A stretch of 64,000 nt of DNA from assembly GCA_030549775.1 (NCBI GenBank), contig CM060174.1:49367707-49431706 (forward strand). The letters are read 5' to 3'. The notes under the pieces were generated by a model, which made no database searches, had not been told where the DNA came from, and saw only the letters and a program-made list of their open reading frames with translations. The stretch comes from Tamarix chinensis (taxonomy: Eukaryota > Streptophyta > Magnoliopsida > Caryophyllales > Tamaricaceae). Of the stretch, positions 48,501 through 59,710 are shown in pieces. Every line of letters begins with the position of its first letter. Position 1 is the first letter of the stretch. A program made the position numbers and the translations under genes.

Positions 48501-49625
48501 TTGATGGTCTTTTTGATCCTTTATTCTATGTATTCTCCCCTAATGTGTGAAACTAAAACTTGCATGAACTTGCTTTAAGGTCACATATGGTATATGCATA
48601 CATTAAGACAATTAAGGTAATTTGTCTTTTCTAGCCACATTAGCCAAACAACCTACCAAATGACATTTAATCCCTTTAATTAACCTTTTTGAGCCTTTGA
48701 CCTAATTATTCAAAAAAAACCTACATTGTTGACCTTATTTTCGAGTTATTATCTAGTCCTTATCCAAAAACTAAGCAGGAATAACTATTTAATATATTTG
48801 AATCTAGGAAGGCTGAGTATAAGCATGGGAGGGTAACAAAGAAGAAGTTGGTAGATTTTTGCAACTAGAAAATGACTAGAAATATATCCCCCTTCCTCTG
48901 GTCTTTCTCACTTTTTCAATCTAAGAAAAACCCAAAAGAAGAAGAAGAGAGAATAAGAGAAAGAAAGAGAGTGAGAGAGGGAAGATTAAGAAAAGAATAA
49001 AAGAGTTGACATTAAAGTTATGGGCAATTTAATTGTATGATTTATGCATGAAGGGATGGATTGATAGCAAAGGTCTTGATTGGTTTACTTTAGGGTATGG
49101 CGATATCTCGCTAATCTTAGAGTCTAAGATATATTTTTCCTATCGCTCCATTTGTTTTCCAACATTTAGCTACAATCTTAGACTTATCCTACCTTTTACC
49201 CTAGCCCCATCATACCTTTTATAAGACTATATGATTTTTGTATTACATAGAAATATTTTGTGTGCAAGAGAATGAGAGTACATGAAAGCCTATGATCGAT
49301 CACGAACAGCTGAGAGAAATTTGAGAGAAACCTACACATGAACATAGAGAGTTTATACTTACCTAAAATGAGAAATTCTACTTCTTTATTTGTCCTTGTT
49401 TTATAAGGATAAGTATCTACGCGATCCAGAATATTCTTAGAGTGTCATACTAATACTGATTTGGGAGTTAGGATTTGATGAGTGTTCACAACTTTATGTT
49501 CATTTTCTTACCATTAATGCTCAAAATATAGGTTCATCTGGCTATGTTTATTTTTTTTTGTAGTTATTTATATCATCTAAGGATTTTATCCCATTCCTTT
49601 CTAACTTCCTTTCTACTTAATTTTT
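45541..49625 (+). mobile_element. Long 3' region of the Athila element between integrase and polypurine tract
   Basis: About 4 kb without an intact frame. A possible remnant of the extra Athila ORF lies at about 46,757-47,500, where frames give 'FYLFAHSKHTRKGFTLEFLS' and 'MQFLQITTFPYCGVETL'. These resemble the plant-transposon domain found after pol in Athila elements, but the match is recalled, not computed. A motif CACATTGAGGATAATGTATT then TAAGTATAGGGGGATT (48,105) matches the Athila-type 'ACATTGAGGACAATGT... TTTGGGGGG' signature. A C-rich, CAC-repeat stretch (46,170-46,575) is described separately. Confidence 0.55.
46170..46575. repeat. CAC-rich, G-poor simple sequence
   Basis: About 400 bp of imperfect CACCAC/CACTACACC repetition, for example CACTACACCACTCCACCACT (about 46,291). 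It is markedly poor in G on the plus strand and lies in the Athila 3' region. Confidence 0.75.
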
Positions 49626-49626
49626 T

Positions 49627-49661
49627 GCTTGAGGACAAGAAAAGAGTAAGCATAAGGGAGT
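49627..49661 (+). other. 3' polypurine tract region of the Athila element
   Basis: GCTTGAGGACAAGAAAAGAG is followed by CATAAGGGAGT and then the LTR start TGATAAATTTG at 49,662. The same GCTTGAGGACAAGCAA motif precedes the LTR at 524. This purine tract primes plus-strand DNA synthesis in LTR elements. Confidence 0.75.
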
Positions 49662-51088
49662 TGATAAATTTGTTTCCATACTTATATCCTTCTTTCCCTA
49701 TACATTTATTGTCTTTCTTGGTCTCTTGTTTGAATTATTATTCTTTTGATAGTGGATTTTAGGAAATTTTTACACAAACATAAGGATTCAATTGAATAAT
49801 GCATGGAATAAAGAGAATAATCAATTTTTGAGGATGTTGAGTGAAGAAAATCAACCTTAAAAATCATTAGAGAAGTAAACAGAGTCAAAGAGTCAAAAAG
49901 AGAAGTAAAGAAACCAAGAGAAAGAAGATGTGAGTGTTGCATAGTGAGCTAGTGTAACCTCACACATCCGTGCCAGCTTAAATACCTTAACTACTAAGAG
50001 GAAAAATTGCACAACTAGGGGGTACGGTTTTTCATAGCCTTGCAACAATCAAACAGGTCGCATTCTAAGACATAAAAAGCCACACGGCTAGCCAGTGCAG
50101 CCTTACATGGCCGTGCAATAGTCAGTTATTACCATTTTGTAGGATTTCTTTCACACGACCTTCCACTATTTGAGACACATATGCAAGAGGAGTATAAAAA
50201 GGGGGGACCATGGTAGATTGAGGGAGAATAGCTTATTCCTTTTTATGATTCTCAAGAAAAAAAATAATTTATCGTAATCTATATCTAATTCATATGTAAT
50301 CTATGTTCTTCAATCAAGATTTTGGAGGGTGTATTTCAACTTTATAGATCATAAACTTTCTCTTCAATCTATGGTTTGATCTTTCCAATTTTTTATTCTC
50401 TCTCTTTATTTATTAATTATGTCATATATATATATATATATATATATTACATTCATTATCTGCATTTTAGTCCAATCATGAATGAGTAATCATCTTTCTC
50501 TAATATTGAATTATGCTTTATTTGGTAAGAATAAAATGATTTGATTTATATGTCACATTTATTGTTCATAATAGATTTTTTTTATATTAGAAATTATATA
50601 TTGATTATGACTGAAAGGTTGTAATAAATATCAAAAAATTAATATACGAACGGGAATCTAATTGATTAAGAGAGTAGACAATTGGTTCTTAGGACCAACT
50701 TGATTTGGTGTTGTTTAATGGGTTTAATCCAATCTATTAGTCATTATGGTAGTCAATGGATTAGAATAGATACATTCCTAGACCTTAAAAGAAGCTAGTG
50801 AATTAAAAATTGGATGATTGTTCACAACAAATCTTGAACTATACTATGGCACATTAATAATTTATTTTCCTTTTTACCAAAAACATGACTAAAATTAAAT
50901 CATATATTCACATCCATAGTCCAATCATCAAAAGGTTGTTAGTCAATTTACTAATTGTTTCCATATTTACTTTCATAGCAAATCAAGATAGCTAAAATAA
51001 CAAAATTTGGTAATTAATCACTAAGTCATTATGGATAAGACCTTGGTATGCTACATTATAGCCGTCTGCTTATAGAATATACTAATTG
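49662..51088 (+). mobile_element. 3' LTR of the Athila element (about 1.43 kb)
   Basis: It is similar over its length to 39,325-40,816, and lacks most of the (TA)n expansion there. It starts TGATAAATTTG directly after the polypurine tract. The right edge is blurred: alignment with the 5' LTR suggests 51,081-51,088. Confidence 0.85.
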
Positions 51089-51569
51089 TTGCCAACAAAG
51101 TTTCATTCGACCTTAACAACTTATATTAACATTAGAATATTAGTTACAACTTACCATCCAATGTTACATATTTTTTTAATTAAATAGTAAAGTTGTAAGT
51201 AATATAAACAACTTCCATAACCCTATAAAAAAATATATAAAATGTATGCAATACTCTCCCTAATTACCATAATTTTTTTTACAAAGCATAAATAAAATAA
51301 AAAAGGTAAACAAAATCCTAGCCTTACAAATGTATGATCCGTTCATCTAGGCTATATATTTTAACTTTATCATCTATGTTACTTTTTACATCCTTTTCTT
51401 GTCCTTATATTATATACTAGGTGTTTTTGTTGAATTTGCCTTCTTTTAAACATGTAAAGTACTTACAAGAATTACTTAAGAAACCATTAGTAGAGTAAGG
51501 GTTTTGGGAAGGGGTTTGAAGAATGATGGGTTCCATATCCAAGTATGCTAATGCATAAAATTGATTAGA
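51089..51569. other. Flanking DNA; start of the third 375-bp unit, no gene
   Basis: The first ~70 bp match 38,950-39,020 of the tandem duplication. The remainder is AT-rich with no recognisable feature. Confidence 0.6.
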
Positions 51570-51574
51570 AGAAG

Positions 51575-52961
51575 TGATAAAGTGAATGTTTTATAAGATA
51601 GTTCAGTATTTGTGTTGCTGCTTTCTTGAGTTTGTGTTGTAGGAATTTCCATAAGAACGCCAGATGTGAGAAAGAATTGCATGTTTTTATAACAAAGGAC
51701 CTAGAATGGAAGGCTTTAGAGGAGATTACATCAACCCAACATGTTTAAGGATGTCTTAAAGTTAAGAGAGCCAGAGATGTGACAAGAAATCTTGAAGAAG
51801 CAAGAAAAGAGAGCTGCACAACCAGTTGTACCTCCAACTGTAGAGCCATGCAACACCCCCTGTGTGTGGAATTTTGTGCTAAAAAGTCAAGGCTTAGAAT
51901 AGTGCACACTCAGGTAGTGTGCATCTCGCACAGCCTTGCAGGTGCATGGCCAGGCCTTGCAAGGGTCGCATTACCATGTAGTGATGATTTTCTCATAATC
52001 TGTGTGCACAATATGGTTGGCATAGTGGGGATTATTTATAGCACACCTTGCGGCCTTCTTAGACAGGGAGAAGGGATATTTGAGAGCACATTTACTCCTC
52101 ATTACTGAGCTATAGCTTAATGTAATTTTTTTTTCTATTAGTTTGATTTTTTCGGAGATTCAAGTGTATATTCGTTTATGGTTTACTCAAAATTAACTTT
52201 ATTCTCCTCTAGATTATGGTTAATTCAATCTAATTCTTCTTATTTATATCTTTGTATTGTTGTTATGATTATTATTCTATTTATTTCATTTATTTCCTTT
52301 AAAGATATGAGTCAATAATCCTCTTTTCTAGGATTGAACTAGGTCTATTTTAGTGATCAATATGATGAACTAAAGTATTACGTAATATGTTTGATTCGTC
52401 TATACTGTTGCATATACTACGTTTAATTGTTGGAAAGTGAATTTAACAAAATCTAACCTCTTTAGATATAATATAAAGCTGAAAGGATGATATTATTATT
52501 GGAAAGTAGCATGTGTACGAGAATTTAAGCAATCATGAAATTAGATGTTTAACTCTTAGGGAATATAGAATTAGTGAGTCTTAATAGATTTAGTTTAATT
52601 TTTGAGTCACAAAAGTAGTCGGTAAATTAGATTAAATACATTTTTAGACCTTGAAAGAGGCTAATGGATATAATTTGATCTATTTTCCACTATTAGAAAA
52701 TGAATCTACAACATATTTGTTGTTTCATCATTAGTTATTAATTTGGATGCTAAAGTTTGATCCTAGGTTTCACTCCTATTGTTTAGCATTTACAAATTAG
52801 AAAATTTTCATAATTATTCCCATTATTCTCTTACATACCTCTGATTCATATAGATTTAGATTGTTAAAATATTAAAGAGGTGTATTCAATTGTGAAGTCC
52901 CTATGGGATACGATCTTGAAATGCTATAACAAATCCGTGTGCTAGCAAAAATAGCACAACA
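51575..52961 (+). mobile_element. Solo L3 (Athila-like) LTR, 1,387 bp
   Basis: It starts TGATAAAGTGAATG and ends ATAGCACAACA, flanked by a perfect 5-bp duplication AGAAG (51,570-51,574 and 52,962-52,966). Interior blocks match the Athila LTRs at 40.1-40.8 kb, for example TGTGTACGAGAATTTAAGCA, GAGTCACAAAAGTAGTCGG and CTTGAAATGCTATAACAAAT. The CACG-type block is at 51,810-51,970. No internal region follows, so it is a recombination-derived solo LTR. The 109-aa open frame at 51,779-52,108 lies within it and is not called. Confidence 0.88.
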
Positions 52962-52966
52962 AGAAG

Positions 52967-53799
52967 ATTAGATACTATTTCATCACCTAACTTATATATA
53001 TTAAGTGGTGAGTTCATCATTTATTATGATAACTAATTAGTTAGGGTTATTGTTTAACACATATTGTGATATAGGTATCAATTTGGTATATAATTCCATT
53101 TTGAACTACCTTGTTTCATCATGGGTGATTCCTATGAGATGGGGATTAAAGTTCTTTTTTTGCATTAGTTTTACAAATCCCAAATTTTAGAATATGAGAT
53201 CCTATTAACTAGAGTTAGTTGCATGTAATTATGTTCCTTTTTATGCAGAAATTATTAGAATTTGAAGAGAAATTAAAAGCCAATAATAAAGGAATCAATT
53301 AATCATAAGTTGGAATAATGGCTATTATTGGGCACCAAAGTATTTCCATTTTGAAAAAACCAATAATCTATATTGCTTGCTCGATTTTAGTTGTTGACTC
53401 TATACTAGGTTTAGTTCACGAAATTCTTAGAGTGAGTACTATAATGAATGATTTTTTGGATTCCTAGTTATTCTTTTACGTTGTTGTGCTTCATTTTTAG
53501 TGTTGTTCTTAAATTTTTTATTTTTTAGTATTTATGCTCTATTATATATGGTATGTGTTGTTATTTATTTGGTAATCCTTTATAGATTGATTCTTATACA
53601 TTATATGGCTAAATCTGAGCCCTAAGTAAATAGTTTCACAACCATTTCATTAACACATAGAATTTGTTTAATGAAATTTCTTAGTGAAATTTAGTTGGTG
53701 TACATTGCCATTTGTTCTACTGATATTGTTTTTGTTGTTGATTCTACTAGGATATGACATAGTAAGCCAATTGTGTGTATGTTTCTCACTTAATAAACT
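52967..53799. other. AT-rich DNA without a recognisable gene
   Basis: No clear feature. It may be the decayed upstream part of the copia element, but I could not identify gag or protease. Confidence 0.5.
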
Positions 53800-54375
53800 A
53801 AAAAATTTAAAAATAATTAATGTTATTCACACAAATAATATTGATAAGTTTCTTGTTTAGTTTGAAGCTAAATTTGTTTAGAAGCCTTTTAAATATAATA
53901 TCAGTATATATATTTAATTTCTTGAGTTTGTGCATATATACTTAGATATTTTTATAACATTAATAGTAAAAGGGATAAACAATATTATGTGTCTTTCATT
54001 AATGATTATTTGAGATATACCAAGATCTACATCCTTAGGTCCAAAGATGAGAATGTGCAAATGTTCTTAATATATAAAGTAGATGTTGAAAATTAACTGG
54101 ATCATAAGATTGAGAGATTTAGGTCCAATAATGTGGTGATTTTGGAACTAATTCCTTTAAATAATTTTATGAAAGGTGTGGGTAGTTTATGAGACTAGTT
54201 CCCCTTATTTTCCCTAGTAAAATAGATTATTGAAAGAAATGATTAATTTTATGCTATTGAGTTATGGTGTGACTTACTAAATTTAGGGGAGGCTTTATTA
54301 TCTACTTGCTATGTCTTGAACCATATTCCTTATATTAGGCTAGACAAGAATCTCTCTAAATTTTTCATACAATGT
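53800..54375 (+). pseudogene. Ty1/copia integrase fragment
   Basis: Plus-strand translation in shifting frames gives KIYILRSKDENVQMFLIYKV then DHKIERFRSNN (about 54,019-54,135), and LKEMINFMLLSYGV-like and GEALLSTCYVLNHIPYIRLD (about 54,226-54,346). This is the copia integrase core and its downstream 'CYVLNRIP' segment. A KPFK motif near 53,880, typical just before the core, precedes it. Frames are broken throughout. The fragment ends abruptly where the next element's LTR begins (about 54,380), so copia RT and RNase H are missing. Confidence 0.75.
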
Positions 54376-54961
54376 GTTGACCAATCAATGATGATAATGT
54401 GATAGCTTGGACATGGAAAAATAGCCAAGCGACATGAATGTTACAATCATCTTGGTCTAACTACTTAGATAGGGTTTCCTAGTTATCTGATATTTGTTCT
54501 TAATTAATTCCTTCACTATCTGAACGTGTAATATGGATTCTTGGTTTCATATTTCATGGGTTATTCCTAAACTTATGGCATGTATATGACTCTATTAAGT
54601 AGTTTAGTGTTAACTTGAGTAATATAATTCTCTTTCTAAATTTAAATTGATTTCATATTCTTTGTGAATTTAAGTTATACATATCCATTCATCTTAATGA
54701 GCTTGGGTTGGTGTCTTGGAAGATATAAATTCTGAATTTCTCTAATGTTTTTTCTACCTTTGGAAATATACTTTATGTCTTCTTCTTTAGGGATCCCAAA
54801 TGAGGAAATCTTTGTGAATCCTTAGTTGGTAGTTTGGGAGTGTTTACTTTGTGAAATCACTTTCAATTATATCCATTTCCTATACTTTGAGTTCAAATCA
54901 TATCATTCTTATTGGTGTTGATTATAGGTTGTATTTTTGTTAGGGAGTGGTATATGTATAC

Positions 54962-56345
54962 TGATGGTGCCAATCCGTAAGCGCACGGATTTACTATAGC
55001 ACTTCAAGGTCATAACTCATAAAGACTTCACAATTGAATACCAGAATTCATGATTTTATCTATCTAGATTATTATGGAGAGGAAAAAATATGTAGGTAGG
55101 TAGTGAAAATAAATATAATGACTAATTGAATATTGATTTTAAAATGATAAATATAAAGTCTAGGATTACTTTGGTCTTTAAATTTGTAATCAACAATGAA
55201 ACAACACTATATTGTAGTCTAGTTCAATAGTTATAGACAATTGGTTCGAAAATATTCATTAGCCTCTTTCAAGGTCTAAGAACGTATTTAATCTAATTTG
55301 TGTCCTACTTTCATGACTAGCTAATTAAATTAAACCCATTAAGTGCCATTGATTCTATAGTCCCTGAGAACCAAAGATCTACTTTCTTGATCTTCTAAAT
55401 TGTCATCCATATGTTAATATCCAATAATGGTTTCAACCTTTTAGTTGTGAACAATACCTAAATAGATTGGATTTTGTCAAATCCAACTTAAAACAATTAA
55501 TCCAAACATATAAAACAACCTATATGAACTAAACATACAACATATACATTAATTCATCATATAAATAAAAAATGGACCTAGTTCAATCCTAGGAAAAGGG
55601 ATTAATCACTCATGATTGCAAGGAAATATAAGAAATGTAAATTGCCTAACAAATATAGTGAGAGCATAAAAATTTACAAAGATGAGAATAGATTAAAATA
55701 ACTAAAAATTGAAGAAGAATAGAGTTTAAAAAACATGTGCTAAAAATTGGAAATTAAAACTAAGGAATTCAAGACATGTTAAATGAGGATTTTCCTTAGA
55801 AAAGAGAGAAGAAGAAATTCCTCTAAAATTTGCTAAAAAATTTTCCAAAATAAGTTACTAAGAAACCTCCTAAAAGCTACCCATAACACAGGCTATATAA
55901 CAATTATTGAACGACCATGGAAGGTATACATGATCTAGCTATGCGGTATTCTTGGCCTTGATTTTCCATGCTCAACTCTTGCATAACCGTGCAATATTTG
56001 CATACGCTGGCCATAGAGCATGTTTGGTCTTTGAAATGAGTTGCATCAGTAATGCATGGTTGTGTAACTATTTGTGCAACTGGCTATGCGACACAATTTT
56101 CATGTCTCTTTTGATCTTTTTGACTTTTTTTATAGCTCTTTCACTTACTAGAGTCCTCCATAAACATGTAAAGTTGATTTATCTTCATTCAATACCCCTT
56201 ATACTTGGTTTTCTAATTTGGATATATGCATTACTTCCTTGGATTTGTGCGTTCTTGTGAAAATCTCTAAAAAAATAATACCAAGAGAACAATAGCGTGA
56301 ACTATAGACTTAAACCATAACATATAGAAAATATACAATTTATCA
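54962..56345 (-). mobile_element. Solo L3 (Athila-like) LTR, minus strand, 1,384 bp
   Basis: On the minus strand it starts TGATAAATTGTATATTTTC and ends ATTGGCACCATCA, with a perfect 5-bp duplication TATAC on both sides (54,957-54,961 and 56,346-56,350). Its length is within 3 bp of the solo LTR at 51.6 kb, and shared blocks include the reverse complement of CTTGAAGTGCTATAGTAAAT then CCGTG. It inserted about 11 bp before the end of the gypsy 5' LTR. The open frame at 55,952-56,260 lies in its CACG-rich part and is not called. Confidence 0.88.
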
Positions 56346-56360
56346 TATACACATCAATTG

Positions 56361-56375
56361 TGGTATTAGAACCCA
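56361..56375 (+). other. Primer-binding site of the plus-strand gypsy element
   Basis: TGGTATTAGAACCCA resembles TGGTATCAGAGCC, the plant element PBS complementary to initiator tRNA-Met. It lies 4 bp after an LTR end reading TACACATCA once the inserted solo LTR is removed. Confidence 0.75.
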
Positions 56376-58363
56376 TGTTTTTCCTTCTTAAAGGTAATCA
56401 CTTTTTTAGACCTCTTGTTCCACTTATTTTGCAAAACATTTTCTTTTAATTTTTCTGCATGAACCATAAACATTTTTATCTTTATTTAATCCTCTTATTT
56501 TTCTTTCATTCTACTAAGATACCATTCATTAACATATATTCATCTTTTTATTAAATCTCCTATCAAGAAACTCATCAAGTTCTTGATTTCTTTATCCTTT
56601 GTTTATCCTTCAAGAATTTAGCAATATTTTATGCTCACAATCTAAACTTTTCTATGCATATTCCACTAAGATTTTTATCAAGATCTTGATAAACTTCATC
56701 AAAATTCCCATAAATTTGAGTATAGACATTATTTTCTTCATAAAACCTATTTGGTTTTCATTCTTACATATTACATCCTTTTCCTTTGTGAGTTGTGAGA
56801 TCACACACACAAAAACATACCTTTTATTGAGTGATTTCCATTTGATTATGCTTTTTTAGGATAATATAGTTGGTTTGGTTGTGTATCAAATAAAACTATA
56901 TTCGGTCATTAAGGTTTTCACTTATCGAGTAAAAAGGGTTGGTGATGATGTTATGAAGTCATTACCTGAGATCATAGCAAAGATGCAGATACACCTACAA
57001 CATATGGATAGCCAAAGATAATTATATTAAGATACATGTGAAGGCATATTGAGGAAATACTTGTAATTTAGAGTAGGACATGCAAATGAAATTTTTGAAC
57101 ATATAAAATTGTGGATGTTAGGACATTAAGTTGATCAATTGAAGGACATCCAAGTTATGACCATGGTGATGATTAGAATTTTATCAAAGTAAAACTTCTG
57201 GAATTCTATAGAGAGTTGGATTCTAAGTTTTTCATTAACTTGATGTAAACCATAGAGTCTATTTTCAAGTTCAAGGAGTATGAAGATAAAATAAGATTTA
57301 ATCTTCCATAATAAAACTCAGAAAGTTTTATAAAATTTTGTTTGATAATGTTAAGAGAAGTAGAGAGAGAAGGCAAACCAAATATTAAGGGTTCGGAAAA
57401 ATTGAAGAAAAATATGAAGAGAAATTTCACCCTAAGAGAGTTTGAGCAAGACAAGTTTATAAAATTATTTCCTTAAGTTATGGAACTTGAAGGGTGGAAG
57501 AGTACTCAAGAGAGTTCAAAAAATTTCCTTGATATGTGATATTCAAAATACTTGTGCAAGGTACCTTAGATTATTGAATTTGAGCACTAATGACAAGGCA
57601 GATGTTTTATTTTATAACTCACTTGACTACATGATCAATTTAGACTTGAAGTTCAAAAAACGACTTAAGAAGAACAAGGTAATATCCAAACCTATTTTTT
57701 CCATTTCACATGATGTTACTTCTTGTTTGAATGCAAGTATGAAAGAAAAAAAATATTTCTACCACGTGAACATAAAAATAAAAGTAAGGTGGTTTTGGAC
57801 ATTTTTCCAAAGAATTCCCTAACAAGCACACGTTGACATTGAAAGAATTTAATGTTGCAAGAAAAGAACAAAAGAATGAACAACTCAAAGATGAATCTAG
57901 TGATAGATGGAAACATGAAGGTGGTGATTGTCTTAACATCTTTGAAGAAAAAGGAGAACCATGTTTCATGATGAAGATTATCAAAACCTATTAAAATCAT
58001 GTTCATTATTATCTTATAGTTTCCTTTCCCTTATATGATTTGAAATTGGTATTTCAACCACTTTTGATTGTAAGGTTCATGGTGGTTATTCTATGAGTTG
58101 TATTGATTATTAGAAGCTTGGGGAGAAAATTTGTTATTTTTTGAATTTCACATGTGAGAAAAACATGAAGTTGTAGGCCAATTTGAATCCATATTCCATG
58201 TTAGATGATTAAGATGTATTTGTTCATGAGGTTTCCTTTTATGACCCAATGGAATTCTTGAAGAAACACTAGAAGACAATCAATAATAAGCTTCCCCTTG
58301 AAGAATATGTGTTCATCTCAATATTTTCCATAGTTAAATATTTGAAATTGACTTCAAATACTT
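56376..58363 (+). pseudogene. Internal region of the plus-strand gypsy element (gag traces)
   Basis: Frames around 56,940-57,140 and 57,440-57,620 give short gag-like phrases (MKSLPEIIAKMQIHLQHMDS; a KFIKLFP..MELEGW.S..EFKKFL-like run) broken by stops every few dozen codons. No RT or integrase motif is visible, so pol is deleted or decayed beyond recognition. The assignment rests mainly on position between PBS and polypurine tract. Confidence 0.45.
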
Positions 58364-58377
58364 CAAGAAGGGGAGAA
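58364..58377 (+). other. Polypurine tract of the plus-strand gypsy element
   Basis: CAAGAAGGGGAGAA is immediately followed by TGATGCAGTTACATG, the 3' LTR start. This is a typical arrangement for plant Ty3/gypsy elements. Confidence 0.75.
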
Positions 58378-58990
58378 TGATGCAGTTACATGCTCATTAA
58401 TACATTTAAACATGTGTTTTGGATATGTTTTACATGTTTCTTAAAGTTAGTGGAGGTTTTTTTTTTTTTTAAGTTGCCAACACTTTCTTGAAGATTTAGG
58501 CATAAATTAAAGAATCTTATAAAATAGGTAACTTTGTGCAACAAAAAAAAACCTCTATGAGTTAGAAACATTATTGAACAATCAAAGATGATAATGTGAT
58601 AGCTTGGATGTGAAAAATGGCTGTGAAACATAGAGGTTATAGTCATGGTTCAAACTAATTTGATAGGGTTTCCTAATTAGCTAATATTTGTTCTTAACTA
58701 ATTCCTTCCCTATCCCAATGTGCAAAACGGATGGTTAGATGGATAATACATGGGTTATGCCTATTTATATTGTAAACATACAACTCTTATAAGTAGTTCA
58801 ATGTTAAATTGATTTATAGAATTCACTATATGAATTTTATTCTATTTATATTTGGTGTGAATTGAAGTTGAGAATATCGGTTCTTCTTAGTGAGTTTTAG
58901 TTTGTGGCATTGAAGCTATATTTTGTGAATTTCTTCAATTTTTTCCCTATCTTTAGATTTGCGCTTTGTGCTTTTTCTTGAAAATATTTA
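58378..58990 (+). mobile_element. 3' LTR (truncated) of the plus-strand gypsy element
   Basis: It begins TGATGCAG and matches the 5' LTR from 58,565 onward. Similarity fades near 58,985 where chromovirus DNA appears to start, so the end (expected TACACATCA) is missing. Confidence 0.7.
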
Positions 58991-59467
58991 TACTTCACAT
59001 TAAATGCCTCAATAGTCCCTTCTTCCAGCCATTTTTTTTGTTAAGCCTCACTACCAAACACAACTGATGGAAACCTGTTAGGGTTTCACAAAAGGATCGA
59101 AGAAAATAATTGAGCGCAGGGTTCGATTCGCCGAAAATGGTCGATATAAGTGGTCGATGCTGGACACTCGACCAGCCGAAGAATACATCAAAAATCTTCC
59201 CCCAAATTACAAGATAATATTTAGTCATCAATTCCCATCAGCTAATTAAATTCTTGCTAATCATGGCTATTAAGGATTGATTAATCCACAATCCAACTAA
59301 TCCATTATTATGGACTGGGTGGTGGATTATACAACCGACCTAATTTCCATTAGCCAAATTCGTCTGATGAATGCATCACATGGGATTACATACAAATAAA
59401 AAAAAATACATATCCTGCAACACTTCACAGATGCATCCAGAATCCATGTGCTGTATCAATTTCCTAT

Positions 59468-59710
59468 TTATTCACACAAATAAGAAAAACAATTATAAGT
59501 AATAAATGATTCACAACAATTATCAAAATTAATTAAATACAACTTTTTAAGATTCATATCATTCCTCTCTTCTTGAAAAGGTTTCACCTCTGAAGCGTGA
59601 TTAAGTCCCAGAAATGGACTAAGATCAGCCACATTAAAAGAATTACTACCATTCCCAAATTTGGCAGGTAAATCAATCTTATAAGCATTGTCATTAATTT
59701 TCTCTAACAC
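59468..59710 (-). pseudogene. Integrase C-terminal end of the chromovirus
   Basis: The 80-aa frame starts LEKINDNAYKIDLPAKFG and continues SFNVADLSPFLG then EVKPFQEERND. It is the SH3-like C-terminal subdomain that follows the GDLVWVHLRKERFP motif of the neighbouring frame, with one frameshift between them near 59,704-59,710. After the subdomain there are about 35 unremarkable residues and a stop. No chromodomain (aromatic cage pattern) is visible. Confidence 0.75.

Larger units (their letters stand above)
39325..51088 (+). mobile_element. Athila-type Ty3/gypsy retrotransposon, full layout but decayed (about 11.8 kb)
   Basis: Plus-strand order: 5' LTR, primer-binding site, gag, RT, RNase H, integrase, long 3' region, polypurine tract, 3' LTR. 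Gag and integrase segments match the Athila lineage best (gag SITPWDQLSQDFLAKCFPP; integrase WAYRTTYKT). Frames are interrupted by many stops and shifts. The LTRs have diverged visibly, pointing to an old insertion. The 5 bp left of it are CTAAA. A possible partner CTAAT lies at 51,082-51,086, but the exact 3' edge is uncertain. Confidence 0.88.
54380..58990 (+). mobile_element. Decayed plus-strand Ty3/gypsy element, 5' LTR split by an L3 LTR
   Basis: The 5' LTR (54,380-54,961 plus 56,351-56,356) and 3' LTR (58,378-58,990) share GATGATAATGTGATAGCTTGG (54,389; 58,577), ATAGGGTTTCCTA, ATATTTGTTCTTAA and CATGGGTTAT. A PBS follows the 5' LTR and a polypurine tract precedes the 3' LTR. The internal region is only about 2 kb with gag-like traces, so the element is internally deleted. 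The first ~180 bp of the 5' LTR are missing where copia DNA abuts. The 3' LTR is cut by the chromovirus. Confidence 0.75.

Noticed and set aside
51779..52108. 109-aa cysteine-containing open frame as a secreted peptide gene
   Set aside because: It lies entirely in a solo LTR with exact boundaries and corresponds to its CACG-rich block.
53650..53790. Copia RT-like phrase (AIC..DIVFVV)
   Set aside because: It would lie upstream of integrase, contrary to copia gene order, and the match is too short to support.
55952..56260. 102-aa membrane-like open frame
   Set aside because: It lies in the minus-strand solo LTR; hydrophobic residues follow from T-rich sequence.
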